Origin: Pedobacter ureilyticus
GTDB lineage: Bacteria > Bacteroidota > Bacteroidia > Sphingobacteriales > Sphingobacteriaceae
DNA: 64,000 nt
Direction of reading: 5' to 3'
NCBI RefSeq assembly: GCF_005925345.1
Contig: NZ_SSHJ01000010.1
Location: forward strand, 93,501-157,500
Positions 44,743 through 53,744 of the stretch are shown piece after piece; positions within the stretch are counted from its first letter, which is position 1, and each line of letters begins with the position of its first letter. A model generated the notes under the pieces. It was not told where the DNA came from. It made no database searches and was given only the letters and a program-made list of their open reading frames with translations. Position numbers and translations under genes: made by a program.

Positions 44743-45357
44743 TCAATACCCAAACCTTGGCAATGCCAATTTGTAACGTACTACAAGTATGCGCAGCGTT
44801 ACAATAAAAACAATTACGATGATTTTAGCTAAATCTGCGGCTAGGTTAAAATACAACATTCCAAAATAAAGCATGCCACCCGCAATGCAAGCTGTAGCAT
44901 AAATCTCTTTCCTAAATATCAGTGGGATAGTATTGAGTAAAGTATCTCGAATTACCCCACCGAAGCAACCGGTAATAGTGCCCAAGGCTATGCAAATACC
45001 AGGTTCTAACCCAAAAATTATTCCTTTTTGAACCCCTACTAAGGTAAACAAGCCTAAACCAAGCGAATCGAAAAGAAACAGGGTAACCTTAAATTTCTTG
45101 ATTTGATGTTTGAAGAAAAGTGTGAGAATAGAGGTCACTAAAATTAAAAGACAGTAGTTTACATCACGCATCCAAGCTACCGGGGTATCGCCAAGCAGCA
45201 AATCACGCACAGTACCGCCACCAATGGAAGTTACAAAAGCGATAATTAACACCCCGAAAGGATCCAATCGCTTTTGCACTGCTGCAAATGTACCCGAAAT
45301 GGCAAAGGAAATGGTTCCTAGTACCTCAATAATCTCGGTGGTGCTAAAATCGTCCAT
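44743..45357 (-). CDS. Trimeric intracellular cation channel-like protein (UPF0126)
   Basis: 204 residues with two inverted repeats of a three-helix unit: GTISFAISGTFAAVQKRLDPFG...GGGTVRDLLLGDTPVAWM and LGTITGCFGGVIRDTLLNTIPLIF. The GGxxRD glycine-rich kinks are hallmarks of the bacterial TRIC family, K+-permeable channels in the inner membrane. Its ATG overlaps the stop of the VWA gene by one base (TAATG), indicating translational coupling. Confidence 0.93.
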   Translation of the reverse strand: MDDFSTTEIIEVLGTISFAISGTFAAVQKRLDPFGVLIIAFVTSIGGGTVRDLLLGDTPVAWMRDVNYCLLILVTSILTLFFKHQIKKFKVTLFLFDSLGLGLFTLVGVQKGIIFGLEPGICIALGTITGCFGGVIRDTLLNTIPLIFRKEIYATACIAGGMLYFGMLYFNLAADLAKIIVIVFIVTLRILVVRYKLALPRFGY

Positions 45358-47441
45358 TATATTTCGCCGTTACGTTTTCTAAAGAACCATTCTGCTGTTA
45401 GCAACACTAAAATAAACGTAAAAATCCATTTCAGATTTATCATTTCTTCGTACCGCCTGTCTTCGTAGGTAATGGTTTTTACGTTACCGCTTTTCTCTAA
45501 ATCATCCACTATGTTTAGCAAGTTAGCAGGCAGGTACATTTTACCTTGCGTTTGCTGTGCAATTGTATTTAACAACTGATGGTTGGCGGTAGTTTGCTGG
45601 TACTCTGTAATTACTGCACTAACATGAAATGCACCGCTAGCGGTATATTTTTTATCGCCTAAACTGGTAGAAGCAATATAGGTATAACTGCCTTGTGGTA
45701 AAGCGCCTGCATCTAATTGATAAGCATTTGCCACTTTTGAAAAGGTGTAATTGTATGCTTTACCATCAGCATTTTTGATTTGTATTTTTACTTCGGAAGC
45801 ATTTACGGGTTCAAAGGCATCGTTATACAAAGTAGCGTTGAGCACTACATTTTCATTCTCTTCGAAGGTGCTCTTATTGGTATAAACTTTAAACTTGCGC
45901 TTATCATCCTTTACCGAAAGATATTGTACCGTTTTCGAAATCAGCTCTGCTACCAAAGGATAGGCATTTTCATTTTTAGCTTCTTCTAATTTCCATTTCC
46001 AAAGCCCCTCTCCTACTAAAAAACCATTTTTTTTGCCATTATCTTCTGTAAAAAACAACAACGGACTTTGGGTATTTACCTTTCCAATTCGTTGGTTGAG
46101 TACAGCGGTGTAGTTGCCTTTAATCATTAGGTTAGCAAAAGGAATTTGCAGTGGGTCATAACTTTCCAGTTGTTTCAACGCATCGGCATTTAAGTTGTAA
46201 GCAGTAAAATTGCGCTCATAATATGGAAATACTTCCTGCAACGAGCCATTTGGTCGGGTAAAATTTAATTGCGTTTGAGCTTGATTAAAACCCTGCAAAT
46301 TGGTTTGCGCTCCCAAAACATACCAAGCAGCTACTTTTTGCAGCTTTAACTTATTAATAAAGGATGCAGCCGAGTAATTTACAGCTGGCAGCTGATATAA
46401 AATCACTAGGCTGTATTTAGATGGATCTACACCTTCCAATTCATCTGCGATAGCAGTACTTACTTCATAATGTTTATTTAGCTCAATGGCTTGCTTAAAT
46501 GTTGCCAAATCTGGATGAGGACCTGCAGCAGCTAACAAAACCTTTTGCCTACCATCAATTACTTCCACAAAAATCGTTTGGCTGTTGTTTTTGATAGTGA
46601 TTTCATTTTTCACTTCTGATACATTAACCGAATACCGATGAACGCCAACTTTGGCAGCTTTTAACTTGATTTGTACGTCTTTCACAAAGCTAGCGCCGTC
46701 AATAGCCACAGACTGCCCGGTTACTTGTTTACCATTCTCAAGTACTGATAATTTTACCGTTTCGCCTTTACTCTCAAAAGCTTGTATCTGCACATCCAAA
46801 GTAAATTCGTTATCCAGATAAACAATATTGTTGTAATTTACATTAGCCACCAGTACATCTCGTTTTGGAATGGTATCGCCCATGGCAATAGTGTAAACCG
46901 GCGCTTTAATTTTGTTGAGTTCGTACAGCGGATTTCCACCACGATTGAAAATACCATCGCTCGCCATAATGATGGCACCAACATTCCTGTTCAGCAATTC
47001 ATCATTTAACTGGCTGATTAAAGCTGTCCCGTTACTTAGTTGGTCTGTGCCACTAAAGGTCAAGCCTTGCTTCACGCTATCGCCAAAACTGTAGGTCTTT
47101 ACTTCGTATTTTGCACTTAGCTTGTCTGCGAGTTGCTTTAAATCTTTCTGGTATTTTGTGGCATCAAATCCAGTTGGATGTATGGCCTTAACCGAGATTG
47201 AGTTATCGTTGGCAATAATAATTACGGGCTTTTCTGGCGTATGTGTAATACGACGGACCAAAGGGGCAAACAGCAAAAAAGCCAAAATAGCAACAGTCAA
47301 AGTTCTCACTGCTGCCAAAGTATTTCTCAGCTTTTTACTTAGGTTTTTGTTTGAGCCATACAATAGCCAAGCATAAGCCGCACCTAAAGCAAGGCAAGCA
47401 AGCAAAATCATTAGAGTTGTAAACGAAAGGAAACTGATCAT
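45357..47441 (-). CDS. VWA-type membrane protein
   Basis: 694 residues. Two N-terminal transmembrane helices (about 5-27 and 43-62), a von Willebrand A-like domain with MIDAS motif D79-N-S-I-S (ANDNSISV) and IIMASDGIFNRGGNP, then large beta-rich extracytoplasmic domains, and a C-terminal helix (about 672-687). This resembles the BatA/CatB-type proteins of Bacteroidota, though the neighbouring AAA+ ATPase is missing. Overlaps the TRIC-like gene by one base. Confidence 0.87.
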   Translation of the reverse strand: MISFLSFTTLMILLACLALGAAYAWLLYGSNKNLSKKLRNTLAAVRTLTVAILAFLLFAPLVRRITHTPEKPVIIIANDNSISVKAIHPTGFDATKYQKDLKQLADKLSAKYEVKTYSFGDSVKQGLTFSGTDQLSNGTALISQLNDELLNRNVGAIIMASDGIFNRGGNPLYELNKIKAPVYTIAMGDTIPKRDVLVANVNYNNIVYLDNEFTLDVQIQAFESKGETVKLSVLENGKQVTGQSVAIDGASFVKDVQIKLKAAKVGVHRYSVNVSEVKNEITIKNNSQTIFVEVIDGRQKVLLAAAGPHPDLATFKQAIELNKHYEVSTAIADELEGVDPSKYSLVILYQLPAVNYSAASFINKLKLQKVAAWYVLGAQTNLQGFNQAQTQLNFTRPNGSLQEVFPYYERNFTAYNLNADALKQLESYDPLQIPFANLMIKGNYTAVLNQRIGKVNTQSPLLFFTEDNGKKNGFLVGEGLWKWKLEEAKNENAYPLVAELISKTVQYLSVKDDKRKFKVYTNKSTFEENENVVLNATLYNDAFEPVNASEVKIQIKNADGKAYNYTFSKVANAYQLDAGALPQGSYTYIASTSLGDKKYTASGAFHVSAVITEYQQTTANHQLLNTIAQQTQGKMYLPANLLNIVDDLEKSGNVKTITYEDRRYEEMINLKWIFTFILVLLTAEWFFRKRNGEI

Positions 47442-47663
47442 ACGCTAATTGTAAAGATGCTAGTTTAAGTTGAAAGTTGAAAGGGAAAAATTGAAAGTTG
47501 AGCGCAGCGAAATCCCGATATTCGGGAAGCAAAATTTTGGAACAAGGATTAAGGAATAGGGAATACAGAGCGAAGAGATTTTTTAAAAGTAAATTAACTA
47601 ATGCGCAAGTGACTGAGGAACCAAACAACTAAAATTGTAAATTGCATAAAAGAAATCATCAAA

Positions 47664-48401
47664 ATGAAATATTTAATCTACCTTTTAGTATTTGTAACAA
47701 TGACCCAAACAGCCAATGCACAGAAGGGCTTTAAACAACAGCAATTGAAATTTGAACGTGTAAGAAAGGCTTATGATCTGAAATGGCCATCTTTAGAAAA
47801 AGAGCTACAAAAAGGTGGTTTTGATAAGGGATTTGAAATGCTTTTAAACTACTACAAGATGGAAGAAAAGTTAGAAGTTTGGCTAAAGACTTCGAAACAA
47901 AATAGTTTCACGCTTTTCAAAAGTTACAATGCTTGTGCTAAATCTGGCACATTAGGCCCAAAAGTAGTTGAAGGCGATTTGCAAACACCCGAAGGTTTTT
48001 ACAAAATCAACGTGTTTAACCCGATGAGTAACTTCCATTTATCGTTAGGGGTTGATTACCCCAATGCGGTTGACAGAGCCAGAACTGGACAAAACAGGAG
48101 AACTGGCGGCGATATTTACATTCATGGCAATTGTGTTACCGTGGGTTGCGTACCACTAACCGATGATAAAATTAGAGAAGTTTATGTTTTGGCTGTAGAA
48201 GCTAGAAATAATGGACAAAAAGAAATTCCAGTTAACATCTTCCCATTTAGGATGACTAAAGCTAATTTCGATAATTATGCTAAGCAATTTCCACAGCATA
48301 TTGCATTATGGAAAACGTTGCAACCTGGATTTGATTATTTCGAGAAGAATAAGAAGATGGCGAAGGTTACGCAGGTTGGCGGGAAGTATGTTGTAAGATA
48401 G
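47664..48401 (+). CDS. L,D-transpeptidase (YafK-like)
   Basis: 245 residues. Signal peptide (about 1-20, ending TANAQ). The YkuD-type active site is H154-G-N-C-V-T-V-G-C162 (IYIHGNCVTVGCVPL), with catalytic Cys162 and His154; the DLQTPEGFYKI and GQNRRTGGDIYIHG strands are typical. It forms or cuts 3-3 or Braun-type links in peptidoglycan in the periplasm. The YafK/DpaA branch can act as an amidase-like releaser, so the exact reaction is uncertain. Confidence 0.92.
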   Translation: MKYLIYLLVFVTMTQTANAQKGFKQQQLKFERVRKAYDLKWPSLEKELQKGGFDKGFEMLLNYYKMEEKLEVWLKTSKQNSFTLFKSYNACAKSGTLGPKVVEGDLQTPEGFYKINVFNPMSNFHLSLGVDYPNAVDRARTGQNRRTGGDIYIHGNCVTVGCVPLTDDKIREVYVLAVEARNNGQKEIPVNIFPFRMTKANFDNYAKQFPQHIALWKTLQPGFDYFEKNKKMAKVTQVGGKYVVR

Positions 48402-48595
48402 CTTTTGTCAATTTGAATTGATTGGTTTTATTTAAACTCGCCGCCGATGGGCTCTTACTTTTTTGAAAATTGTTTATTTATTTTTTAAGGTTTTCAAGCT
48501 TTCGCTAACGCTTAGGTTGACCGCAAAAAGTAACAAAACCGGAGTTTACGGAGCTCATCAGCTTTGCTGATAAACTTTCGGTTGCTTATTTATTC

Positions 48596-48714
48596 ACCGC
48601 TCTTCGAGATTTGCAATCCCGAAGCACTATCGTCGGATTTATAATCCGAATGATAAACTTAACAGGATTACAAATCCTGAGATATGGAGTTCGACATTAC
48701 AAATATCGAACAGC
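48596..48714. repeat. Diverged four-palindrome element
   Basis: Same order as the copies at 34752-35595: P1 48602-48624 (CTTCGAGATT / AATCCCGAAG), P2 48633-48649 (TCGGATT / AATCCGA), P3 48663-48679 (CAGGATT / AATCCTG), P4 48689-48711 (GTTCGACATT / AATATCGAAC). All have three-base loops. Here P3 is a clear palindrome. Confidence 0.85.
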
Positions 48715-48786
48715 ATGTAGGTCAGCATCGGCATTATCAGTTTGCGTTTGGCGCTTGCTTTTGTGTACAAGCTGCTGTTAAATAAG

Positions 48787-48862
48787 CCCGATTGAAATGG
48801 ATGCCGATTTTATCAGCAGAAGTGAAAAGCGGGGCAACAGCAGCTAAGCACTACTGGCTTTC
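48787..48862. repeat. CCCGATTGAAA dispersed repeat
   Basis: CCCGATTGAAATGG followed by GAAAAGCGGGGC and AGCAC, resembling 57429-57524. The ends CCCG / CGGGG can pair. A diverged copy without coding capacity. Confidence 0.5.
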
Positions 48863-48884
48863 ACTTTCAAATTTTAAAACTCAT

Positions 48885-48920
48885 AAAAAATGCATAGCTA
48901 ACTATAACTATGCATTTTTT
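48885..48920. terminator. Bidirectional terminator
   Basis: AAAAAATGCATAG (48885-48897) and its exact complement (48908-48920) with a ten-base loop. With an A-tract on one side and a T-tract on the other it can stop transcription from both the L,D-transpeptidase and fabG genes. Confidence 0.82.
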
Positions 48921-49025
48921 ATTGATGAAAGATTGCTTTCCCGAAAAGTCGGGACAGGCTGTCGTTCCTCCTCGCAATGACGTGCAGAGCAACCTACACC
49001 TTTTACCTAATTCCTTACCCCTATT

Positions 49026-49769
49026 TTAAAGCATACCGCCACAAACAGAAAGCGTTTGTCCGGTTATGTAAGCGCTCATGTCTGAAGCTAAGAACACGCA
49101 AACATTAGCGATATCTTCAGTTTCGCCAGCACGTTTTAGTGGAATATCTTTTTCCCAACCAGCCACTACCGCCGGGTCTAAAACTTCGGTCATTTCTGTT
49201 TTGATGAACCCTGGCGCCACTACGTTAGCACGGATGTTGCGAGAACCTAACTCTTTAGCTACCGATTTGGTAAAGCCAATGATACCCGCCTTTGAGGCAG
49301 CATAATTCGCCTGACCGGCGTTACCTTGCACCCCAACTACAGAACTCATGTTAATGAATACGCCTTTACGAGCTTTCATCATCACTTTTGAAGCTGCCTT
49401 AGTTACATTAAAGACAGATTTTAAATTCACGTTAATCACATCGTCCCAGTTTTCTTCGCTCATGCGCATCAACAAACCGTCTTTAGTGATCCCTGCGTTA
49501 TTCACTACGATATCCAAAGCACCGAAATCGGCAATAATATCGTTAATTAGCTTTTCTGCTTCATCAAATTTTGAAGCATCAGAACGGTAACCTTTTACCT
49601 GCGTACCAAAAGCTTGTAGTTCTTGCTCTAAAGCTTGTCCTTTTTCTACCGATGATAGATAAGTAAAAGCCACTTTAGCACCTTGTTTAGCGAACTCTTC
49701 AGCGATTTTTCTTCCTATTCCTTTTGATGCACCTGTGATGAGTGCTGTTTTTCCTTCTAGTAATTTCAT
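49026..49769 (-). CDS. fabG: 3-oxoacyl-ACP reductase
   Basis: 247 residues. NADP-binding GASKGIG, NNAGITKDGLLMRM, catalytic Ser in INMSSVVG, YxxxK in YAASKAG, and VAPGFIKTEMTEVL, matching FabG rather than generic SDRs. It reduces 3-oxoacyl-ACP in type II fatty-acid synthesis. Transcribed alone on the minus strand towards the repeat-rich gap. Confidence 0.95.
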   Translation of the reverse strand: MKLLEGKTALITGASKGIGRKIAEEFAKQGAKVAFTYLSSVEKGQALEQELQAFGTQVKGYRSDASKFDEAEKLINDIIADFGALDIVVNNAGITKDGLLMRMSEENWDDVINVNLKSVFNVTKAASKVMMKARKGVFINMSSVVGVQGNAGQANYAASKAGIIGFTKSVAKELGSRNIRANVVAPGFIKTEMTEVLDPAVVAGWEKDIPLKRAGETEDIANVCVFLASDMSAYITGQTLSVCGGML

Positions 49770-49869
49770 TGAGAAATGTTGTAAAGTTGAAATGTTTTAA
49801 TGTTGTAAAGTTAACAAATTGTTCAATTGTTGTATTGCAAACTGAAAACTGCTAATTGAGAACTGCCAA

Positions 49870-50937
49870 CTAAACCGCTGGCTCCTGCTGACTTAAACAA
49901 TGGAAACTGCCCAAGCCCCAAATGATATCTACCGAGTTGATACCCACTACTGGTCTATCAGGGAAGCAACCTTGAATGATATCCAAAGCTTTTTGATCAT
50001 TCACATCGTTAAAAACCGGCACAATTACCGCCGCATTGGCAATGTAAAAATTAGCGTAAGATGCTGGCAAGCGGGTATCTTCGTAAATTACTGGCGAAGG
50101 CATGGGCAACTCCACAATGTTTAGTTTTCTACCATCCAACAAAGTCATTTCTTTTAAACGCTCTAAATTTTCTTTTAGTAGCAAGTAGTTTTCATCAAAC
50201 GGATTACTTTCTATTACCGTCAATACCGTATCTTCATTTACAAAACGAGTGATATCATCAATGTGTCCATCGGTATCATCACCAACAATACCGTCTCCTA
50301 CCCATAAAATCTGCTCTGCACCATAGAACTCTTTCAAATAGGTTTCTATCTGCTCTCTGTTTAAATGTGGATTTCTATTCTCGTTCAGCAAACAAGCCTC
50401 GCTAGTTAAAATGGTTCCGGCACCGTTAAACTCTACTGAACCGCCTTCCATTACAATGTCTGGAGTGAACAATGGCAAGTTAAAATGCTGCGCAATTTTG
50501 GTTGGCACTACATCGTCCAAATCGTAGGGAGGGTATTTATCTCCCCAAGCGTTGTACCCCCAATCTACTACTGCTTTTTCGTTGCCCTTAACTACAAAGG
50601 CAGGTCCGTGATCGCGGCACCAAGCATCATTAGTTTCGTTGAAGTAAAACTCAATTTGTGATAAATCGGCGCCTACTTTTTCTAACTCGGCAGTGGCAAA
50701 AGCTTTCATCGCTTCATCTTTTACGTTGATGCGTACCTTTTCGCCAGTGGCTACAATTTTAATAAACTCGCAATAAGGTTGGTAAATGGTTTCTATTTTG
50801 CCCGGCCAACTTGCCTCTTTGTGCGGCCAACTTAACCAGGTTGCTTCGTGCTTTGCCCATTCTGCAGGGAAAGAATAGCCTTGTTTTTTAGGGGAGTCGG
50901 ATGTCAGATGTCCGATGTCAGATGTTAAATCGTTCAT
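49870..50937 (-). CDS. aguA: Agmatine deiminase
   Basis: 355 residues. Motifs of the agmatine/peptidylarginine deiminase family: TWLSWPHKEASWPGK, NDAWCRDHGPAFVV, MEGGSVEFNGAGTILTSEACLLNENRNP, GDDTDGHIDDITRFV and the catalytic Cys in SFHCLSQQEP near the C-terminus. It converts agmatine to N-carbamoylputrescine. The first 15 residues (NDLTSDIGHLTSDS) are encoded by 9-bp quasi-repeats and are not part of the fold, which begins at about residue 20. The next pathway gene is at 51401. Confidence 0.94.
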   Translation of the reverse strand: MNDLTSDIGHLTSDSPKKQGYSFPAEWAKHEATWLSWPHKEASWPGKIETIYQPYCEFIKIVATGEKVRINVKDEAMKAFATAELEKVGADLSQIEFYFNETNDAWCRDHGPAFVVKGNEKAVVDWGYNAWGDKYPPYDLDDVVPTKIAQHFNLPLFTPDIVMEGGSVEFNGAGTILTSEACLLNENRNPHLNREQIETYLKEFYGAEQILWVGDGIVGDDTDGHIDDITRFVNEDTVLTVIESNPFDENYLLLKENLERLKEMTLLDGRKLNIVELPMPSPVIYEDTRLPASYANFYIANAAVIVPVFNDVNDQKALDIIQGCFPDRPVVGINSVDIIWGLGSFHCLSQQEPAV

Positions 50938-50993
50938 ATTTTAATAGTCCGAAGTCGGATGCCCGAGGTCGGAAGTTAAAGTGTTTAATATTT

Positions 50994-51347
50994 TCAACCT
51001 AATGATTTTATTAATGCCGAAAGCATGGCTAAGATTTCTTCGCAACAAGCATAATATCTATCAAAAATCTCTTTCGAGATATAGCCTCGTCTTTTTGCTA
51101 GATGAAGACAATTCACAACCTCAATGTTGCTCCGTAGCGCATAGTGTAAAAATCGCTTAAATTCTGGATTACTTTGCCCAGTACTTCCTTCTGCAATATT
51201 AAGTGAAACGGAATCAGCTGCTCTTTTCATTTGAGAAGTCAACACATAAACTTCTTCTTTAGGAAAAGTCTTTGTCAACTTATCTACATCATCAGCTAAG
51301 TCTAATGCCTTTTGCCAAACCCGTAAATTCTCAAATTTAAACGCCAT
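50994..51347 (-). CDS. Four-helix-bundle protein (23S rRNA IVP family)
   Basis: 117 residues, all helical. Motifs LRVWQKALDLADDVDKL, FPKEEVYVLTSQMKRAADSVSLNIAEGS, NPEFKRFLHYALRSNIEVVNCLHLAKR and ISKEIFDRYYACCEEI define the family first seen in rRNA intervening sequences. In Bacteroidota it is a common, scattered small gene of unknown role. Here it splits the aguB-aguA pair and is bracketed by repeats at about 50885-50990 and 51355-51395, which suggests local insertion. Confidence 0.92.
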   Translation of the reverse strand: MAFKFENLRVWQKALDLADDVDKLTKTFPKEEVYVLTSQMKRAADSVSLNIAEGSTGQSNPEFKRFLHYALRSNIEVVNCLHLAKRRGYISKEIFDRYYACCEEILAMLSALIKSLG

Positions 51348-51400
51348 CTTTTAGCTACTAATATCTTCGGACATCCGCCATCGGTCTTCCGACCAAAAAA

Positions 51401-52276
51401 CTAATCCTCGTCTATATACCTCTTTGTAATCGGCTGGTAAGAATCAATTCTTCTATCACGTAAGAAAGGCCAGTGCTTGCGGATGTAATCGCTTTGCTTT
51501 AAATCAACATCAACTACTTTAGTTTCTTCTTGATCATGCGATGCCAGGTACAACAATTTACCCTGAGCGTTGGTAGCAAAACTGCCGCCCCAGAACTTCA
51601 TGCGTCCTTCTTGCTCAAAACCCACACGGTTAACGCTAATTACCGGTAAGCCATTCGCTACCGAATGCGAACGTTGGATCGTTTGCCAAGCATTGTACTG
51701 GTCTTGGTTGGTTTCTTCGTCTTGCGTAGTATCCCAACCAATAGCCGTTGGATAAAATAAAATCTCAGCACCCATTAAGGCCGTAATACGTGAAGCCTCT
51801 GGGTACCATTGATCCCAACAAATTAAAATCCCGATTTTGGCAAACTTAGTTTGAAAAACCTTATAGCCTAAATCGCCCGGTGTAAAGTAAAATTTCTCGT
51901 AGTAAGCAGGGTCATCTGGGATATGCATTTTACGATATTTACCTAAATAACTACCATCAGCATCTAAAACTGCAGTGGTATTGTGGTACAAACCTTCTGC
52001 ACGTTTCTCAAACAATGAAGCGATAATAACTACGCCTAATTCTTTAGCAACCACCTGCAAAGCATCTGTAGATGGCCCCGGAATAGCTTCTGCCAAATCA
52101 AAATTATCGTAATCTTCTACATCACAAAAGTATAATGATGTAAAAAGCTCTTGCAAACACACAATTTGAGCGCCTTTTGCCGCCGCTTCTTTCACTTGCA
52201 CAATCGCTTTATCTAAATTTTCTTGCTTATTGGCGGTACAGGTCATTTGCACCATGCCTACTTTTACTTTGCTCAT
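51401..52276 (-). CDS. aguB: N-carbamoylputrescine amidase
   Basis: 291 residues from ATG 52276 (MSKVKVGMVQMTCTANKQEN); an ATG at 52318 would add 14 non-family residues. The nitrilase triad is E43, K116 and C153 (LQELF, YRKMHIPDD, ILICWDQWYPEA). Motifs PDDPAYYEKFYFTPGDLG and GWDTTQDEETNQDQYNAWQTIQR are specific to carbamoylputrescine amidases. It hydrolyses N-carbamoylputrescine to putrescine. With aguA it forms the agmatine route to polyamines. Confidence 0.95.
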   Translation of the reverse strand: MSKVKVGMVQMTCTANKQENLDKAIVQVKEAAAKGAQIVCLQELFTSLYFCDVEDYDNFDLAEAIPGPSTDALQVVAKELGVVIIASLFEKRAEGLYHNTTAVLDADGSYLGKYRKMHIPDDPAYYEKFYFTPGDLGYKVFQTKFAKIGILICWDQWYPEASRITALMGAEILFYPTAIGWDTTQDEETNQDQYNAWQTIQRSHSVANGLPVISVNRVGFEQEGRMKFWGGSFATNAQGKLLYLASHDQEETKVVDVDLKQSDYIRKHWPFLRDRRIDSYQPITKRYIDED

Positions 52277-52627
52277 ATTTTTAGATTTGAGTATTGAGGT
52301 GTGAGATATGAGACACAATGCGCAACCTTACACCTTAAACCTTTTACCTTAAACCATTTTTGAGCCGCAAAGTTAGGCAAAAACGCCGATATTTTTTAGA
52401 AAAGCAAACGTTGCGCATCACAGTTCCGAAAGCCGGGCTTTACGCTGTAATCTTTTTGTTTAGCTAGCCCGCCCTTCCGAGAAACGAAGAATCTGTTTCT
52501 AAGCTGCATTAACTAACAGATCCTTCACTAGCGTTCAAGATGACAAGAAGAACGAAAAGTTTCCGCTGCAATCCAGTCTATTGCCAAAAGTTCATTACAA
52601 ATCGTCCATTAGCAACAAATAAAAAAG
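52277..52627. other. 351-base gap with degenerate repeats
   Basis: No gene. Quasi-repeat GATTTGAGTATTGAGGTGTG near 52284, then GCCGGGCTTTACGCTGTAAT at 52432, related to 41029, and an imperfect element with CGAAGAATCTGTTTC near 52481. It contains the leader of aguB at its left end. Confidence 0.55.
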
Positions 52628-53605
52628 CTACACCTCAGCCCCTGATTTTGCAAACTTATTCCTGTACTCAATCGGTGTAAGCCCAGTTACCTTTTTAAAA
52701 ACATCTCTAAATGCTTTGGTATCTGTATAGCCAACATCGAACATAATTTCAGACACATTTTTTCTCGATGCTTCGAACAAGAGCTTCGCTGCTTCAATTC
52801 TCACTCTCTGTATGTACTCAATTGGCGTATTGTTAGTAGCTAATTTAAATCGTCTTTCAAAAGTTCTTCTTCCTGTATTAATTAAACTTGCCAACGTTTC
52901 TATCGTAATTTTGTCTTCGTAATGTTGTTCAATATAATCTTGCACCTGCTGTATTTCGGGATCGCCATGGTTTCTTTGCCCCCTAAAAATAGCAAATTGC
53001 GATTGGCTGTCTCTGCCAATATCCAAAGCAAAATATTTGGCCAACATCACAGCAATCTCCCTATCGGCAAATTTTTCTACCAAGTACAAAATCAAGTTCC
53101 ATAAGCTACTCGCTCCACCACTACTGTAAATATTTTCGTGCTCGGTAATGATGGCGCCGTCTTCTACTTCCACTTCTGGATACCTTTCGCGAAACTCGCT
53201 CACATGAGCCCAGTGCGTAGAACATTTTCTGCCATCCAACAAACCGGTTTCTGCCAGCAAAAATGCCCCGATACACAAACTGGCTAAACTTGTCCCGTTT
53301 TCGTGCAGCTTTTTAAAATACGGAATTGCTTCGGCATTAGCTACAATTCCGCCAGTAGTGCTACCAAATGTTGGCGGTATAAAAAGCAGATCTGTGTGGT
53401 CTACATCCTTTAACAAACGATGGGTTTTTACTGTATATTCGCCATTATTAGCGGGCACATCGTAATTTAACCCCACATATTCAACTTCAAACCTTGGCGC
53501 TTTGCCAAAGGCTGTCAAAAATTCGTTGGCCGTAGTAAAGCTTCTAAACGGTGGAGTAATCGCTTCAATTACCCCATACTCTGGCACAAATACAGAAATT
53601 TTCAT
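52628..53605 (-). CDS. GlxA-type transcriptional regulator (DJ-1/PfpI + AraC)
   Basis: 325 residues. An N-terminal DJ-1/PfpI-like domain (about 1-190; LASLCIGAFLLAETGLLDGRK has the elbow Cys) is followed by an AraC double helix-turn-helix (about 225-320; INTGRRTFERRFKLATNNTPIEYIQRVR, MFDVGYTDTKAFRDVFKKVTGLTPIEYR). It probably senses a small metabolite and controls the divergent SRPBCC/VOC operon, the start of which is 140 bases away. Confidence 0.93.
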   Translation of the reverse strand: MKISVFVPEYGVIEAITPPFRSFTTANEFLTAFGKAPRFEVEYVGLNYDVPANNGEYTVKTHRLLKDVDHTDLLFIPPTFGSTTGGIVANAEAIPYFKKLHENGTSLASLCIGAFLLAETGLLDGRKCSTHWAHVSEFRERYPEVEVEDGAIITEHENIYSSGGASSLWNLILYLVEKFADREIAVMLAKYFALDIGRDSQSQFAIFRGQRNHGDPEIQQVQDYIEQHYEDKITIETLASLINTGRRTFERRFKLATNNTPIEYIQRVRIEAAKLLFEASRKNVSEIMFDVGYTDTKAFRDVFKKVTGLTPIEYRNKFAKSGAEV

Positions 53606-53676
53606 CTCAAATAATTTAACCTAAAGCTAGGAAATTGTTTTGTCATTATTCACCCTCAAGGTTGTGGCTTTTGCTA

Positions 53677-53708
53677 TTGCCGTCATATTACTTTGTGTTG
53701 TAATTTTG
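53677..53708 (+). promoter_or_regulatory. Promoter of the SRPBCC/VOC operon
   Basis: TTG at 53677-53679, 21-base spacer, TAATTTTG at 53701-53708, a full TAnnTTTG match. Transcription near 53715, 30 bases before the ATG at 53745. Confidence 0.45.
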
Positions 53709-53744
53709 GATTATTGAAACAATGATTAACTCAAACCAGTCACA

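Larger units (their letters stand above)
48402..49025. other. 624-base gap filled with repeats
   Basis: Convergent gap. At 48430-48560 is a degenerate inverted region (CTTACTTTTTTGAAA ... AAAAAGTAACAAAA). Then come the four-palindrome element (48596-48714), a dispersed repeat (48787-48862) and a bidirectional terminator (48885-48920). No gene is convincing. Confidence 0.7.

Noticed and set aside
48792..48980. 62-residue plus-strand frame between L,D-transpeptidase and fabG
   Set aside because: It lies entirely in dispersed repeats and the terminator.
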